This document shows positions 32,160-42,405 of a stretch of DNA of 64,000 bases, one piece after another. The stretch is taken from positions 9,836,001 to 9,900,000 of the forward strand of contig NW_018343964.1 in the NCBI RefSeq assembly GCF_002099425.1, given 5' to 3'. The notes below the pieces were generated by a model. The model was not told the DNA's origin, ran no database searches, and worked only from the letters and a program-made list of their open reading frames with translations. The position numbers were made by a program, and so were the translations under genes. How positions within the stretch are numbered: position 1 is the first letter of the stretch; each line of letters begins with the position of its first letter. The DNA is from Phascolarctos cinereus (Eukaryota > Chordata > Mammalia > Diprotodontia > Phascolarctidae).

Positions 32160-32545
32160 CTATAAAGGAACTGCTGACAGATGCCTTAGTACAGCTGCAA
32201 AACTGAAACATAGCTCTCCCCCTCTATTCCTATTCAATACAGAGATACAGATCTATAAACCTGCTGGGCTGGTATTTCACTTATGCATGATTTTCTGTCT
32301 GCTTCTTGCTAGGGCCTTTACATTCCACATGTGATCTACATTTTGTTTGGACAACCACTCTTATGGCTTTTCTCTTTTCATGTCAGCTTTCCCTTTTACA
32401 GCCTGTTCATCAGTGACTGTCTCAAGCTTCAAACTCTGGTTTGTTTTCTTCCTCGTAACTGTACTTATAATTTTATTCACTTTTTTTTTCCTGTAGTGTG
32501 ACTGTCAAGTTTATGGTGAATTCTTAGAGGTCTGGGTGCTTGTTT
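32160..32545. other. No recognised feature
   Basis: Unique-looking sequence without gene evidence. Confidence 0.4.
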
Positions 32546-32548
32546 CAA

Positions 32549-32804
32549 GGTCAGCTAGGTGGCACAGTGGATAGAGCGCCAGGCCTGGTGTCAGAAAGAC
32601 CTGTGTTCAAATTTAGCCTCAGACACTTACTAGCTGTGTGACCCTGGGCAAATCACTTAATCCTGTATGCCTCGGTTTCCTCATCTGTAAAATGAGCTGG
32701 AGAAAGAAATGGCAAACCACATCAGCATCTTTGCCAAGAAAATCACACATGGGCTCACAAGTAGTCTGACACTGCTGAACAACAACAATAACAACAACAA
32801 CAAC
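32549..32804 (+). repeat. CORE-SINE with RTE/BovB-type tail
   Basis: Full length: 'tcagctaggtggcacagtgg' head, 'gtgtgaccctgggcaaatcac' CORE, 'gagctggagaaagaaatggcaaacc', a diverged RTE tail, and a 3' (aac)n array at about 32,778-32,803. 'gcttgtttca' before and 'gtttgtttct' after may be the target duplication. Confidence 0.94.
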
Positions 32805-33029
32805 GTTTGTTTCTTTCCCAAAGGACTGAATGCATTGTAAAACAAGAAAAAACCTGAACAATTGTGAAAGACTTAAGATCCTTGCAACAAGAAGCCATGA
32901 TTGCATAGGACTGATGATAAAGCATGCTGCCCACCTCCTGGCAGAGAGGTGATGGGCTAAATATGCAGAATAAGACACATTTTTGGACATAGTTAATATG
33001 GGCATTTGTTTTACCTGACTATGAATATT

Positions 33030-33181
33030 TTGTTTTGTTTTGTTTTGCTTTGTTTTTAGGTGAGGCAGTTGGGGTTAAGTGACTTGCCCAAGGTCGCACA
33101 GCTAGTAAGAGTCAAGTGTCTGAGGCCGGATTTAAACTCTGGTCCTGCTGATTCCAGGCCGCTGCTCTATCCACTGCACCG
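33030..33181 (-). repeat. Short A-tailed CORE-SINE
   Basis: The T-rich (ttttg)n left end is the complement of an A-rich tail. 'ggttaagtgacttgcccaaggtcgcacagctag' and the right end 'gctctatccactgcacc' follow. 'tattttgtt' flanks both sides. Confidence 0.92.
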
Positions 33182-33239
33182 TATTTTGTTACAAAGGTTT
33201 TCTTTTTCTTTTTTTTTCGGGGGGGGAGGGAAGACAAAC

Positions 33240-33455
33240 CAGTAGTAGAAGGACACAGTTTAAAAGTCCAGAGAAAGTCATGAACACATCTGGGAGGGAG
33301 GCAACAGATTGTAGAGAGCCTTGAGTGGGGCTGAGACCCACCAATGTATTTGGTAGGCAATAGAAGATTCATTTAAGACTTTCTATTAGAGAAGTGATAG
33401 GATCGGGATCTGTTCATAAAGATGAACCTGTTAGCAGAGGCAACAGTCAATTGGG
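33240..33455 (+). repeat. X-type repeat, 3' part
   Basis: 'gattgtagagagccttgagtgggg', 'gaagtgataggatcgggatctgttcataaagatg' and 'ggcaacagtcaattggggg' resemble the 3' part of the X-type repeat. Weak but ordered. Confidence 0.45.
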
Positions 33456-33487
33456 GGAGGGCAGGATGGGCGAGACTGGAATCCCTT

Positions 33488-33592
33488 GAGAGTGGAGATT
33501 GTTTCAATTCCTTAGTATCTCTATCACCTAACACAGTGTCTGGCATTTAATAGGCACTTAATAAATGATTGTTAGTTGATTGATTTAAAGGA
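33488..33592 (+). repeat. L2 LINE 3' end
   Basis: 'agagtggagattgtttcaattcc', 'cacctaacacagtgtctggcatttaataggcacttaataaatgattg' and a (gatt) end are the L2 terminus. Confidence 0.85.
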
Positions 33593-33689
33593 GAGCCTAC
33601 AATAACTTACACAGGAGAATGGCTAGGGAAATGGTAGTATGAATAAAACATGGGCAAATACAAGAGGTTTTATAATTGACTGGATAAGA

Positions 33690-33885
33690 AAGAGGGTGGA
33701 TAACGAATGTGAAAATATGTTTACTGGGAATGTATATGTACAGCCTATATCAAATTGCGTGCTGTCTTGGGGAGGGAGGTGAAAAGGGAGGAGGAGAAAA
33801 ATTTAAAACTCTAAAGCTTATGGAAGTGACTGTTGATAAATCAAAATAAATTAATTTTAAAAAAGAAAAAAAAGAAAAAGAAGGA
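33690..33885 (+). repeat. L1 3'-UTR end
   Basis: 'tgtacagcctatatcaaattgcgtgctgtcttggggaggg' and 'gaaaaatttaaaactctaaagcttatgg' are nearly the same as 61,976-62,040 of the L1 at 61.5 kb. It ends in an A-rich tail. 5'-truncated to under 200 bases. Confidence 0.88.
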
Positions 33886-33954
33886 GGATGGATAGAGAAA
33901 GTCAAAGATAATGCCAAGGTCCCAAGGTAGGGAGTGCAGCCAGAGATCGATGAA

Positions 33955-34080
33955 TGAAGGGTTGGGTGATCACTTGTTAGATAGTTTATAGAGAGGTTCT
34001 TGTCCATGCATGGGTTGGATTATCAGACAGATGGCCTCTGAGATTCCCTTCCAACACTGAGATTTTGTGATTCAGTGGGA
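33955..34080 (+). repeat. L3/CR1 LINE 3' end
   Basis: 'gatcacttgttagatagtttatagagaggttcttgtccatg' and 'gcctctgagattcccttccaacactgagattttgtgattc' are the CR1/L3 3' UTR, including the terminal 'gattttgtgattc' octamer-like repeat. Confidence 0.85.
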
Positions 34081-34234
34081 GCGAAAGGAGAAGGGAACAA
34101 ATATGATGTGCCAGAAAGTGCACTGAATGCTTTACAATTATATCCCTCTTTTTTCTGCCTACCCTTGTGTCTAGTATCTTGTGGACTTCTGACATTGCTC
34201 TTTCCTCCCTGGTCCAAGGAATGGTGATGCCTCA

Positions 34235-34672
34235 AAGCTTGATCATAGACTGCAAGCTTAATAGAAATCAACCTTATGCTAGGGCAGTTGGAAAAGTTCA
34301 TGTAGCCTCATGTTTCACTGAGGGTGGCAGAGCTTCCAGGAATAGGGAGGTGATAATCCCACTGTTCTGTGCCCTGGTCATATCATACCTGGAATATTAT
34401 TTTCACTTCTGGGGACTGCCTTTTAGGAAGGATTTTGCAGAGTCCGGTGGAAAGAAAACTGAGTGGCAAAGGCCTTGAAATCTATGCCATTTAAGAATCA
34501 ATTGAAGGAAATGTGTATTCTTATTGTAGAGAAGATTTGATAGTTCAATTTGAGAAGATTGATACTATGTTCAAGTATTTGAAAGGTTGTTATGTGGGAG
34601 GATTAGACTTGTTCTGTTTGGCCCCACAGGCTAGAACCAGGATTAAGAGGTGGAAGTTGTAAAGAGGCAAAT
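34235..34672 (+). repeat. L3/CR1 LINE fragment
   Basis: 'gactgcaagcttaatagaaatcaacc', 'agggaggtgataatcccactgttctgtgccctggtcatatc', 'ttttaggaaggattttgcag' and 'ttagacttgttctgtttggcccc' follow the CR1/L3 ORF2 end and 3' UTR. Cut off by the SINE at 34,673. Confidence 0.88.
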
Positions 34673-34907
34673 TCAGTCATTTTTCATGTCTGACTCTTCA
34701 TGACCTCAGTTGGGGTTTTCTTAGCAGAGGCATTGGACTGGTTTTGCCATTTCCTTCTCCAGCTCATTTTACAGATGAGGAAACTGAGGCAAACAGGGTT
34801 AAGTGACTTGCTCAGGGTCACACAGCTAGTAGTATCTGAGGCCAGAATTGAACTCAGGTGTTCCTGATTCAGGCCTAGCATTCTATCTGCTGTGTCACCT
34901 AGCGACA
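34673..34907 (-). repeat. CORE-SINE with RTE/BovB-type tail
   Basis: 'catgtctgactcttcatgacctcagttgg' tail complement through to 'ctgctgtgtcacctagcgac' head complement. Full length. Confidence 0.93.
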
Positions 34908-34990
34908 TAGTAGTAGTGGTGGTGGTGGTTGTAGTAGTAGTAATAGTAGCAATAGACTGGTAGTAGCAGTAGTAATGATTATCATGATTA
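34908..34990. repeat. (GTA/GTG)n trinucleotide tract
   Basis: An imperfect run of gta and gtg triplets following the SINE head, later grading into 'atgattatcatgatta'. Confidence 0.9.
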
Positions 34991-35394
34991 TTCCTTCACC
35001 ACAGAGCCATAGCATAATATAATTAATCAGGTTTCATTCTTGGGATGGGAGGGGGAGATCTATCATAATGCAAAGTCCCCTCTGAGTGACAGTACAGTGA
35101 GAATTAAAGGACTTGGCAAAGTCACATAGCACATGAATGACACGAGGGAGTCAGAAGGCCTAAGTTCTTCACTCCCTTCACTCCCTTTCATAGTGCCCCT
35201 ATTTGCAACTAACAGGGAGTTACAAGCAAGCTATGTTGTAAGGCTAAGACCTTCAGCCGGCAAGAATTAATTAAAAATGTTTTCCCCAGTCAGTTTGAGG
35301 TGTACTTTATAAGGGAACCTATTTTTGACTACAGAAGTGAAAATGTAGAGTAAATTTTAACTGACTTTGCCTATTGAGTATTTATGCTAGAAGG
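34991..35394. other. No recognised feature
   Basis: A weak MIR-like echo at 35,090-35,200 ('aaagtcacatagcacatgaatgacacgagg'); otherwise nothing. Confidence 0.35.
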
Positions 35395-35395
35395 A

Positions 35396-35548
35396 TTTTT
35401 TTTTCCTTTTTAGGCAATTGGGTTAAGTGACTTGCCCAAGGTCACACAGTTAATAAGTATCAAGTGTTTGGTCTGAGGCCTGATTTGAGCTCAGGTCTTC
35501 CTGACTTCAGGGTTGGTGCTCTATCCACTGCGTCACCTAGCTGCCCCT
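35396..35548 (-). repeat. Short A-tailed CORE-SINE
   Basis: T-run left end, 'ggcaattgggttaagtgacttgcccaaggtcacacag', and right end 'ctatccactgcgtcacctagctgcccc'. Confidence 0.92.
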
Positions 35549-35680
35549 TAGGAGGAGTTTTCTAAACAAAGTTTTGGGGATTCCCCCCAATAAAGCTGCA
35601 GACTAAGCATGTTATTTCTCTTACTATTGGCTATTTGATTCTAATTCAGGTCATTTCCATATGTATAAACATGTTTTCAA

Positions 35681-35937
35681 GGCAGCTAGGTGGCATAGTG
35701 TGTAGAGCTCTGGGTCTTGAGTCAGGAAGACCTGAATTCAAATCTAGCCTTAGACATAAAGCTGTGTGACCCTGGGCAAGTCACTTAACCCTGTTCACCT
35801 CAGTTTTTCGTCATCTATAAAATGAGCTGGAGAAGGAAATGGCAGACTGCTCCAGTATCTTTGCCAAGAAAACCCCAAATGGGGTCATGAAGAGTCGACC
35901 ATGACTGAAAAATGACACAACAACGACAACAAAAACA
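35681..35937 (+). repeat. CORE-SINE with RTE/BovB-type tail
   Basis: Full length with a well-preserved RTE tail ('ccccaaatggggtcatgaagagtcg') and (acaac)-rich end. 'tgttttca' on both sides is the likely 8-bp target duplication. Confidence 0.95.
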
Positions 35938-35992
35938 GTGTTTTCAGTTTGCAGGTGATAATTATGAATCATATGCATACTGGTAGGAAAGT

Positions 35993-36222
35993 TAATGTGG
36001 CATAGCGAATAGAGAGCAGGTTTCAGGGTCCAGAAGACCTTGATTCACGTCCTGCCTCTGACATAGCTAGGCTGTGTAACCCTGGGCAGGTCACCACCTC
36101 TCAGGGTCCTCGGCATCTCTATAATCTTAAATAATGCTAATTGCAGAAAACATACCAATCTATACTGATGGAGCAAATATCTCTGCCGTAGCTCCTTGAA
36201 GCGATAAAATCACAGGTCCTGT
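35993..36222 (+). repeat. MIR3/Ther2-like SINE
   Basis: 'gtggcatagcgaatagagagcagg' head, 'gtgtaaccctgggcaggtcacc' CORE, and tail 'aatgctaattgcagaaaa ... gcgataaaatcacaggtcctg' shared with the copies at 218 and 24,518. Confidence 0.75.
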
Positions 36223-36237
36223 CAAAAGAAAAATATA

Positions 36238-36301
36238 CATAATCACACATACAATAAATCAGGCTGTCTTGCAAGCCTGATTTATTGTATGTGTGATTGT
36301 G
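36238..36301. repeat. Perfect 25-bp inverted repeat (hairpin)
   Basis: Bases 36,241-36,265 are exactly the reverse complement of 36,274-36,298, with an 8-base loop ('gtcttgca'). One G-U and two more Watson-Crick pairs extend the stem outward to 36,238/36,301. A transcript of either strand would form a 28-pair, about 64-nt hairpin. It lies 15 bases beyond a MIR3-like SINE. No mobile-element ends of a known family are visible. Confidence 0.95.
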
Positions 36302-36995
36302 CACTCCCTTGCTCTGTGTGTACAACTTGGAGCTCATTTGAACAGTGGACTGAGGTAGGTATGATTCATAGTCACCTGTCAGGCCATTGGCAGGCATAGC
36401 TGATCTCAGCCTGTGGAATTAATTGGTTTTTTTCCTTTTAATTTCTGGTTTCTCTGTGGTCTATGGTAATACCACTACTGTCAAGGAGGATGAACTCCAG
36501 CTATGGGCTTCATTGTTAGAAGCTTTGTTACCAGAGATATAAATGATAGATGGGGATTACTGGAGATGAGGGAGGTTATAGTACAAAACAATATTAAATA
36601 TTAACCACTCCCATCAAATGTGTTGGCAAACTTGAAGGAGGGAAAGGAATGAAGGAACAGTTAGGAAAGTGAGAAAGCTGGGGGAAAGAGAAAAAGAGGC
36701 TGGGGGAAGGCCCAGAAGAAGGAGGCTAATTGGGCTGATGAGGGTGGGTGGAGAGGGGCAGCAGAGAAAGAAAGCTTCTGAAATCACATATTTCTCCCCT
36801 TTCGCTTTCTGAAGCCCGAAATTCCTCAATCACAACAAATATGAAACAATGTGACCTAAAAGAAGAATGATCAATGGATTTGAAATCAGAGACCTGATCT
36901 TTGAACCCTAGTTGTCCAATATATCAGCTGCCTATTGGATGTTTCTAATTGGATGTCCTGAGGACATCTCAAACATCACACCCCCAACACAGAAA
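36302..36995. other. No recognised repeat
   Basis: Unique-looking; a purine-rich patch at 36,640-36,780 gives a serine/proline-rich minus-strand frame that I take as composition artefact. Confidence 0.4.
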
Positions 36996-37267
36996 TCATT
37001 ATTATATTTTTCCCAAAACCCACCCCTCTTCCAAACTTTGCCATTTTTATCAAATATCACCATTCTTCTAGTGTCCCAGATTTGTAACTTTGGCATCATC
37101 CTTGACTCTTCACTCTCCTTGATCCCATATATCCAATGAGTTGCCAAATCTTGCCATTTGTATGTCAACAATAGTCTTCCATCCAACTGGTTCTTTCTAA
37201 CCACATAGGTACTCCTTTGGTTCAGACTCTCAGCATCTCTCACCTTACTTCCTTGCAGGAGCCTCCT

Positions 37268-37345
37268 AGTTTCCCTCTCTCTGTCTCTCTCTGTGTCTAT
37301 GTCTGTCTCTCTGTCTCTGTCTCTCTCTGTGTCTTTCTCTCTCAT
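37268..37345. repeat. (TCTCTG)n low-complexity tract
   Basis: A tctctg/tgtctc run embedded in the L2. Confidence 0.9.
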
Positions 37346-37806
37346 ACCTCTCCTCATCCCCTCTGCATATCTGCCAAAATGATTTTCCTTAAATGCAGAT
37401 ACAACCAGGTCATTCCCCTACCCCTAGCTTCATTTTGCTCTTCGGATCAGATAGAAGCTCTCTCCTCTGCCTGGATCTTAAAGCTCTTTACCACCTGAAC
37501 TAACCTGTACTTCTGGGCCTCATTATACATTCCTCCTCTTTTTGCACTCTATGATAGAGCCAAATTGGCCTTCCAACTCTGTTCCTCACATACAACACTC
37601 TATCTCCCATCTCTGCCTTTGTGTTGGTCATCCCCCAAGCCTGAAATGTATTCCTTCTTCACCTTCTCCTCATAAAATAATTTTCATTAAAGGAGCAGCT
37701 CAAACACTGTCTTCAACACAAAGCCTTTATTGATCCCCAGCTGCTAATGCCTTCCTCAACTATCTAATATTGAACTACCTTGTATAGATTTGTATTGGTT
37801 CTCTAT

Positions 37807-37810
<4 letters not shown>

Positions 37811-37849
<39 letters not shown>
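37811..37849. repeat. (TG)n microsatellite
   Basis: Nineteen uninterrupted TG units within the L2 3' UTR. Confidence 0.97.
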
Positions 37850-37852
<3 letters not shown>

Positions 37853-37984
37853 GCCTCAACTGATAGAATGTAGCTCCTTTGAGTAGTTGTCATTTCCATC
37901 TATGTATTTGTAACACAGTGCCTGACACGTAGTAGGTACTTTATAAATGTTTGTTGATTGACTGTGTGAGTCCCAGTCAATTTG

Positions 37985-38082
37985 TTTTCCTTTTCTGGTC
38001 TTCACTTCCCTTATTTGTAAAATTAAGGGGTATAATTCCACGATCTCTAAGGTCCCTTTCAGGTCTAAATCCTATTACCTTT
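37985..38082 (+). repeat. MIR 3' fragment
   Basis: 'cttcacttcccttatttgtaaaattaagg' and 'ctctaaggtccctttcaggtctaaatcc' are the MIR 3' half. Confidence 0.7.
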
Positions 38083-38087
38083 GTAAA

Positions 38088-38385
38088 CCCTGGTTTGGGG
38101 AGCAGATTGTTTTATACCAAAGGTTCTTGCTATACCTTCTCAATAAATTCCATTTGAAAAAGCAAGTGATTGACTACTAATAGGGAACACACTGGTGGGG
38201 GCTGAAGAGCTGCAATACTAGCCAGCCCTTCAAAGTTACCCTTAGAACCCTGAAGGGAATAATAGTCAGCTGCCTTTGGGAACCTAAACTGCCAATGTGT
38301 GTGGGAGTTAAAAGAGTTAGCCCAAAGTAGGGTGCTATATTTGTATTCTGTAATTACGGAATAAAGCCTTAACATTAAAACATAA
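38088..38385 (+). repeat. Unnamed interspersed repeat, possibly LTR-derived fossil
   Basis: Aligns by eye with 14,757-15,065: 'ttttataccaaaggttcttgc', 'tcaataaattcca', 'aaaaagcaagtgattgac', 'acccttagaaccctgaaggg'. Family unknown; old and broken. Confidence 0.4.
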
Positions 38386-38439
38386 TTTAGGGAAACATAC
38401 TAACATTGACAAATAAGGTGTGGTAGGAACCCTTGTTTT

Positions 38440-38622
38440 TGTTATGAGAAGACTTATTACTTGTGTGACATTGAGCAAGCCACTTATGTTCCCTGAGCCT
38501 CAGTTTCCACATCTACAAAATGGAGATAATAATATTTGAACTACCTATTTCACAGGGCCTTGGGAGAAGACTGATTTGTAAATAAACCTTGAAGAACCAT
38601 ATAAATTCAATTATACTGATAT
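38440..38622 (+). repeat. MAR1/Ther1-type SINE
   Basis: 'gtgtgacattgagcaagccac', 'tgagcctcagtttccacatctacaaaatggagataataat' and 'gtaaataaaccttgaagaaccatataaat'. The head is eroded. Confidence 0.85.
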
Positions 38623-38624
38623 TC

Positions 38625-39168
38625 ACTTATTTAGAATCTAGTATATCCTAGATGCCATGCCTAGCAGGCTGTGTTACTGACTGAAACTCATTCATACAAA
38701 CATATAATTAGCTAATCTAACTAACAGATAGAAACGACTGATAACAGATCTTTTCCTGTTTGGATAATAGGGACAGGGTTAGCCAGCAGGACCTTGAGTG
38801 CTTGAGGGTAAGGAGGGTCACTTCTGAGTGGAAAAGGAGGATAAAGGGAACCAGAAGAAAAACTGTTGACTTCAAAACTGTGAGCAGAGATGTCCCTGTT
38901 TATATACAAATGTGCATAAGAAAGAGAAATGCCTCAGAGGCTCTTTTGTCCTAACGAAGGACACATGTGTGCAGCACAGTGGGGTCATTAACACTGAGCA
39001 AAATGACACATTCCAACTCTGTTTTGCATGATTTGTGATGTTTGTTGTTGGTTATTAAAATACTTTGTTCCTAGAGGATTCATTACTTGTGGCATCATTG
39101 GACTGTGGTTAGCAACCTTAATTCTCTCTTTCAGATGTAGGAGAGCTCTCTCAATGCATCCCTTTCAT
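38625..39168. other. No recognised feature
   Basis: Unique-looking; opposite-strand frames at 38,721-38,954 mirror each other. Confidence 0.4.
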
Positions 39169-39169
39169 C

Positions 39170-39370
39170 AAAAAATCAAATATATGTATCTTTATATAGT
39201 ATTCACATTTATATATGACATATATTTAATATGCACATGTGTATATACATTATATAGGTATATATTTATATATGTATGTGTTTCATATACATATGTGTAT
39301 ATATAAAATATATGTATATATACTCATACACACATATGTATATAAACACATACACACACACATATATAAA
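39170..39370. repeat. AT-rich tract with TATATG themes
   Basis: About 200 bases of irregular tata/tatg/catat units, ending in (ca)-rich 'acacacacacat'. Open frames here (Y/I/V/H-rich) reflect composition. Confidence 0.9.
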
Positions 39371-39454
39371 GTACAGGCATTTCCTCCCAACACCTCAAAG
39401 GCGTGCTCTCTCTTATCCCACCTTTAATTCTGGGTAGATAGGCTGAATACTTGA

Positions 39455-40150
39455 AAAGTTATATAACGGGGAACCGGTGTGTGCACAGAGAGCAAGAGTG
39501 TGCTCGGCTGATGCAAATCACCCACAAGGAAGAGGCAGGAAAGCCTGCTTCCAGGACAGTAGTGATAACGTGTAATAGAAGTGCCTTAGGGGGACTGGAG
39601 CATGTGTAGACATTCTGTAAGTGGCTCCAGTCTGCTAACCACATGGTTAGGAGAAGCCTTTTCAACTTGCTGCTTAGCTGGAACTGGGGATGCCTTGAGA
39701 AAGATATGAGCAACCAGAGCCTTAGCCATCCCGTCGGCCACTCGATCTTGGTAGATACCTTTGACTTCTTTGCTGACGTTGTCTGGTGAGAGACAATGAT
39801 ACAAGGAGAGAGGCCTTGGGTCATCACCGGTGAGGCTGACATACAGCCAAGTGAAATGGGCTTGAGTCCTTGGCCCATGCATTTGTACTTTCCTGTTTTA
39901 GGTGAAGGATGAAGTCAAGAGAGTGAGCCTCAGGACAAACCAGTATGCTATCCAGGTTTTACACCTGCTCCGCACTGATGCCCTGACCTTTGAGAATAAA
40001 AAAGACCCGACTCAGCAGTCGCTGAGACAAGGACTTATCAAGGGGAATACTACATTTAGACATGAAATAGGAAGACCGATGCTATGTAGGACCTGAGCTA
40101 GATTTGAGCCCATCTCTCCAGACACCAAAGTGAGATAAGGAGACAGAGTG
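39455..40150 (-). other. Unidentified coding-like stretch, decayed
   Basis: A locally GC-richer, repeat-free segment whose minus strand holds two long overlapping open frames (about 39,459-39,878 and 39,586-39,882), with further protein-like translation towards 40,150. No poly-A, intron or domain identifies it. It could be a decayed retrocopy of a host gene, a remnant of an old retroelement, or chance. It is clearly not intact, and I do not recognise a family. Confidence 0.25.
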
Positions 40151-40159
40151 TTCCTGAGG

Positions 40160-40400
40160 GCTTGGGGGTGGAAATGTTTGTACTTTTGTTATTGCTGTAT
40201 CTTTGAAGTAAATATCCCTTTGTAGAAGCTAATTGCTGTTAAATGGAACTAGGGTGCTAGTCAGTCACTGGCACCTAACAGTGGAGGAAAACATGGTGAA
40301 GACTTGAACTGACAGCAATAGAAAAGATTCTCCCCCCCCCCAAAAGTCCTTAAAATACCCCTAGGACTCTGGAGGATGCAGATGGCACAGGCCTCACTCT
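40160..40400 (+). repeat. Possible U5 and primer-binding-site remnant of an old LTR element
   Basis: 'gaagtaaatatccctttgtagaagctaatt' resembles the 14.8-kb repeat. It is followed by 'tggcacctaacagtgg' (from about 40,268), which looks like a degraded lysine-tRNA primer-binding site. Family unknown, broken, old. Confidence 0.25.
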
Positions 40401-40920
40401 ACACAAGAGTACACTTGCTACATGTAGCTAGTGTTAGTAGATCTAATATTATCCAAAGCAGAGGCCCAAAGGGCATGTGATTAACCAATCAGATGATGAG
40501 AAGATGACCTGCGGCCTGTCCTCTCCATGTTAGCCAATTATGGAGCTTATCTCCAATACCACTTCACTCAACCTTTGCCTCTTAACACCCCAATATTCTC
40601 TCACACCACCCTTTTTGCCACTGCACAAACTCCCAGCTCATCCCCCTTTCGCTCTGGGCATCAATTCCTCATGGCATTTACAACCTAATTCTGACCTTAG
40701 CATCCACAGCAGTATGCTGGGCCATTAGGCACCATTAGGAAAATTTTCACCCACCCCATTCCAGGATGCCTGTACCCTCCAGATCACCTAAGCTGAGCAT
40801 TCCTCAGAGAATGAGCTTAGCACCTAGGGCAGCGACTGGTTAGTAAGAACTCCTCCCCCATTTAATTCTGGGTCATATAAGTAAATCACACAGCATGAGT
40901 AAGTAGGGTGGGGCACGTTG
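40401..40920. other. No recognised feature
   Basis: Unique-looking, CT-rich in 40,560-40,660. No gene evidence. Confidence 0.35.
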
Positions 40921-40924
40921 AGAT

Positions 40925-41570
40925 AGGCCTCTTTCTCCCCAAATTCCAATCCTCTTCCAGTCTTACCTATTCCTGTTGAAGGCACCATCATCTTGCCAGT
41001 TGTCCAGGTTTATAATCTCAATGACATCTTCCTCTTTGCTTTCACTCACTGTATATATCCAAGCAGTTACCAAATCTTGTTTAATCTTCACGTTAGCTCA
41101 CATCCATTGCCTTCTTTCCATTTACTTAGCCATGAACCAAGGTCACGTCCTCGCTGATTTTTATTTTTGGAGGCCACTAGGGTTAAGTGACTTACCCAGG
41201 GTCACACGACTAGTAAAACACAACTAGGCCAGATTTGAACTCGGGTCCTCCTGACTCCAGGGCTGGTGGTCTATCCACTGCACCCCCTCATTGGTTCTTG
41301 CCTGGACAACATTGCAATAGCCTCTGAACTGGTTTCCCTGCCTGACACCTCTATTTTTCACCAAAAAAATTATTTTCCCCCAAAGTGCAGGTTTGATTAT
41401 ATCATCTGCTACTCAATAAACTCCACTGGATCCCTCTTCTAGGACTGAAGAAAAACTCCTCTGGTATTTGCAGCCCTCGGAGGGTTTGGGGGGGAGGGGC
41501 AGGAACCTGCCCTCAACCTCCCTTTCCAGTCTTATTATACATTAATCTTTTTCTTGTATTTTAAATTCTA
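40925..41570 (+). repeat. L2 LINE ORF2 end, split by a SINE
   Basis: 'atcatcttgccagttgtccaggtttataatctcaatgacatcttc' and 'agcagttaccaaatcttgtttaatc' lead to a SINE (41,160-41,288). L2 then resumes with 'ttgcctggacaacattgcaatagcctctgaactggtttccctgcc' and 'aagtgcaggtttgattatatcatctgctactcaataaactccactgg'. Confidence 0.85.
41160..41288 (-). repeat. Short A-tailed CORE-SINE inside L2
   Basis: 'actagggttaagtgacttacccagggtcacacgactagt' and right end 'ctatccactgcacccc' (head complement). Inserted in the L2. Confidence 0.88.
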
Positions 41571-41579
41571 GCCAAACTA

Positions 41580-42262
41580 GTCTTGCTATTCCTTATATTC
41601 ACATAAAATCACAACTAAAATATCTCAGCATAGATAGGAAATCAGGGTAACAAATGTATCCATTAGAACCAGGTAAAGAAACAGGAATAGATTTATACCG
41701 AAAACTTTCACCTGATTTCTGCATTGTGTATGGTGGATATCTACACACAGAGAAACAGGAGTCTTACTGAGAAGCTGTTATGTTCACTGACTGTTGTGCT
41801 CTATTATTTGATTGTTGGGTTATGTTGTATTGTGTCTTTCAAAAAAATTTTTTTTAAATTTACCTGCTTGACTAACTACACTGGGGAAATTATCTAAATA
41901 ATGAATTGCTAGCAAACAAAAAAATTTTAAACAACTTTGCCCTGTCCCCCAAGACACTTGCATGCAGGGATTTTTCAAAAGTAGTGAAATATCAATCAAT
42001 TGCTCTCAAGATCAAAAAGGATTTTTTTTACAGTTAATAAATGAAATAAAATATTTTAAATATATTATTTATTTCATATTTATCTCAATTTTAAATTTCA
42101 ACTTTAAGTACTTTTAAAATGTATGTAATAATATAATCATAGTGAATATAATGAACAGATATACATATTTTGGGGTGCATGCTCAAATTTTTTTTTACTT
42201 ATAGGGATATGTGATCAAAAAAGTTTGGAGACCACTGGTTTAAAGGACCATGAAGAAAATCA
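41580..42262. other. AT-rich, no recognised repeat
   Basis: Strongly AT-rich, especially 42,030-42,130. 'gtttggagaccactggtttaaagg' at 42,222-42,245 resembles a hAT-type right end, but no left end was found. Confidence 0.35.
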
Positions 42263-42264
42263 AA

Positions 42265-42405
42265 TAGAAAGAATCCTGGCCCTGCAATGAGAGGGCTGAA
42301 GTTCAATACCACCACTGGCACTAAATGCATGACCTGGAGAAATCACTTAACCTATCTGGCTCTGCTGTCTCATGGGTAAGATGAGAATGTTGTTCCTTCA
42401 AGATG
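42265..42405 (+). repeat. MIR SINE
   Basis: 'agaatcctggccctgcaatgagagg', 'tgcatgacctggagaaatcacttaacc' and 'tgtctcatgggtaagatgag' are in MIR order. Confidence 0.7.

Larger units (their letters stand above)
37000..37965 (+). repeat. L2 LINE, ORF2 C-terminus and 3' UTR
   Basis: A continuous L2 run: 'ttgtaactttggcatcatccttgactcttcactctcc', 'atatccaatgagttgccaaatcttgcc', 'aaatgattttccttaaatgcagatacaaccaggtcattcc', 'cttaaagctctttaccacctgaac', 'ctgaaatgtattccttcttcacc' and the terminal 'agtgcctgacacgtagtaggtactttataaatgtttgttgattg'. Two simple repeats have grown inside. This is the longest L2 3' piece in the window. Confidence 0.9.

Noticed and set aside
32619-33005. A 128-codon minus-strand frame
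   Set aside because: Its C-terminal part is the complement of an RTE-tailed SINE and the VVVVI run is the (aac)n tail of that SINE; no independent coding signal.
39881-40096. Possible exon with a polypyrimidine tract and 'ttttag' acceptor before a 64-codon plus-strand frame
   Set aside because: The opposite strand looks equally protein-like, there is no matching donor or neighbouring exon, and no family is recognised.
42222-42245. hAT-like terminus 'gtttggagaccactggttt'
   Set aside because: No partner end was found within 1 kb, so it is not called as an element.
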